Source of the DNA: Magnolia sinica
Lineage: Eukaryota; Streptophyta; Magnoliopsida; Magnoliales; Magnoliaceae
DNA: 64,000 nucleotides
Reading direction: 5' to 3'
Assembly: GCF_029962835.1 (NCBI RefSeq)
Contig: NC_080582.1
Coordinates: 77,062,177 to 77,126,176 of the forward strand
Shown here one piece after another: positions 62,967-64,000 of the stretch (its first letter is position 1; every line of letters begins with the position of its first letter). The notes under the pieces are model-generated. The model was given only the letters and a program-made list of their open reading frames with translations. It ran no database searches and was not told the origin of the DNA. The position numbers and the translations under genes were made by a program.

Positions 62967-64000
62967 CTTTCAAAGGCTTTTGGATGGTTTCGTTGGATTT
63001 GTGGGGTTGGGTATTCCTACCTTTCTCCTGTTTATGTACTGTGCTCGCCTGACTTGAGCAGACACCCCGTGGACATGACTTACGGTAAGTAATCGACATT
63101 TGGGATAAATATTCGAAAGATCCACCCCGTTCATTATATGTATCGTTAACTTTTAACCATCCATCGTATAATTTATTTTAATCCAGTATTTATTTGGGCC
63201 ACAAGAAGAGAATGATATTAATTCATCACTAAAACCATTAAATTCACGTATTTTGGCACACATGGGTCTAGGAATGTCCTGATATTCGTTTAATCTGTTC
63301 ATACTTACGCGGTGCAGAATATGAATGGACTGGATGGTATATATGCGCCACGGTGGACCCCACACCCTATTTGGATAATTTTAACGGTGCAACTTCTTTC
63401 CCATGCTGTAGCCCACCTGGGTGCTGAATTCGCCTTTTTTTTTTTGTCCCACTCCAAACGCAAGATGGGACACCTGATGGACGGTGTAGATCTTATATAC
63501 GTAAAGTCGTTACATCCTCGCCAGCGAAAGTAACGACCAGTTTGTACGAAAGTCGCGTACGCGTTCTACTATAAATAGGAAGCCGACGTTCGTGGCAGTT
63601 ACGGACAAGAATATCCCTGTTTGGTATTTAACCTGTACACGTGGGGACATGGATGATTTATCCAAGCCATTGATCTGATTTCCACCATCATGAATCGATA
63701 GTGGCCGAAAAATCATTTTAATTTTGTCTATTGAATGTGGACCGTTGGTGCAGTTCTTCTTGACCATGTATTTACATACCAAGGATGGAAAGGCTGTACT
63801 TCGCCAAATGAACAGATTTTTTAGACATGGTTCATCTATGATGGAGGCCAGCAGATCAATGGATCGGATAAACCAACCATAGGCCCCGCATGGACAGATT
63901 AGCTGACAAACAGGAAAGTTCCTTGTTTCCCTGTTCACTAGTCATTACAAGCTGGGAAGTAGGCCTCAGATATGAGAAATTTACGACTGTGGACCCACCT
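62967..64000. other. Upstream flank of gene B, no other gene seen
   Basis: No second gene is supported. A TATAAATAG motif on the plus strand (63570-63578) with flanking CTACTATAAATAGG resembles the LTR B promoter word but faces away from gene B. No convincing TATA box was found within 100 bp upstream of the gene B ATG. Confidence 0.4.

Noticed and set aside
63560..63585. TATAAATAG as a promoter for a gene right of the window
   Set aside because: No coding start follows within the window, and the word is shared with LTR B.

Overview
The window reads as nuclear DNA of a flowering plant. It has long AT-rich introns with GT..AG borders, plant-type LTR, LINE, SINE and MITE insertions, and relics of plant gene families (a MADS box, an NLR leucine-rich repeat). 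Abundant degenerate intergenic modules of the type GGGCCCACCATGATGT suggest a magnoliid or other early-diverging angiosperm, but that placement is inference. No bacterial operon, CRISPR array or organellar block is visible.

The genic content is a head-to-tail array of serine carboxypeptidase-like (SCPL, peptidase family S10) genes, all on the minus strand. Gene B (62966 to 48740, 10 exons, 490 aa) and gene A (31749 to 20709, 10 exons, 479 aa) both look intact. Exons 2-6, 8 and 9 have identical lengths in the two genes. The GESYAG, GDxDAVxP and RGAGHxVP motifs and a signal peptide are present in both. A third, dead copy of the 3' end (relics of exons 9 and 10, exon 8 deleted) lies at about 3.7-12.0 kb. 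It is part of a segmental duplicate of 19.9-25.4 kb, so the dead copy arose by duplicating the 3' half of gene A or of its ancestor.

Layout: 0-2.2 kb, Copia remnants broken by another LTR-like element; 2.37-2.53 kb, an LRR relic; 3.7-12.0 kb, the duplicate segment with the SCPL pseudogene, two LTR-type insertions, a Copia 3' end, a SINE and a tRNA-Ala-like insertion; 14.4-14.5 kb, a MADS-box relic; 16.3-18.8 kb, LTR-like sequence; 20.7-31.7 kb, gene A; 32.9-33.1 kb, a Mutator-like MITE; 35.5-44.1 kb, a complex of LTR-like repeats in both orientations with tandem modules; 44.1-48.7 kb, intergenic with tandem repeats and a SINE; 48.7-63.0 kb, gene B; 63-64 kb, its upstream flank.

Comparing the two duplicated segments acts as an internal empty-site test. 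It supports the calls of solo LTRs, the exon 8 deletion and the tRNA-like insertion. The most notable structures are a solo LTR nested in a second solo LTR inside intron 7 of gene A, each with a perfect 5-bp target duplication; a SINE family with perfect 12- and 17-bp target duplications; and a hAT-like element carrying a nested 62-bp Tourist-like hairpin. I found no convincing new biochemical system. The interest is in the SCPL array and its well-dated mobile-element insertions.
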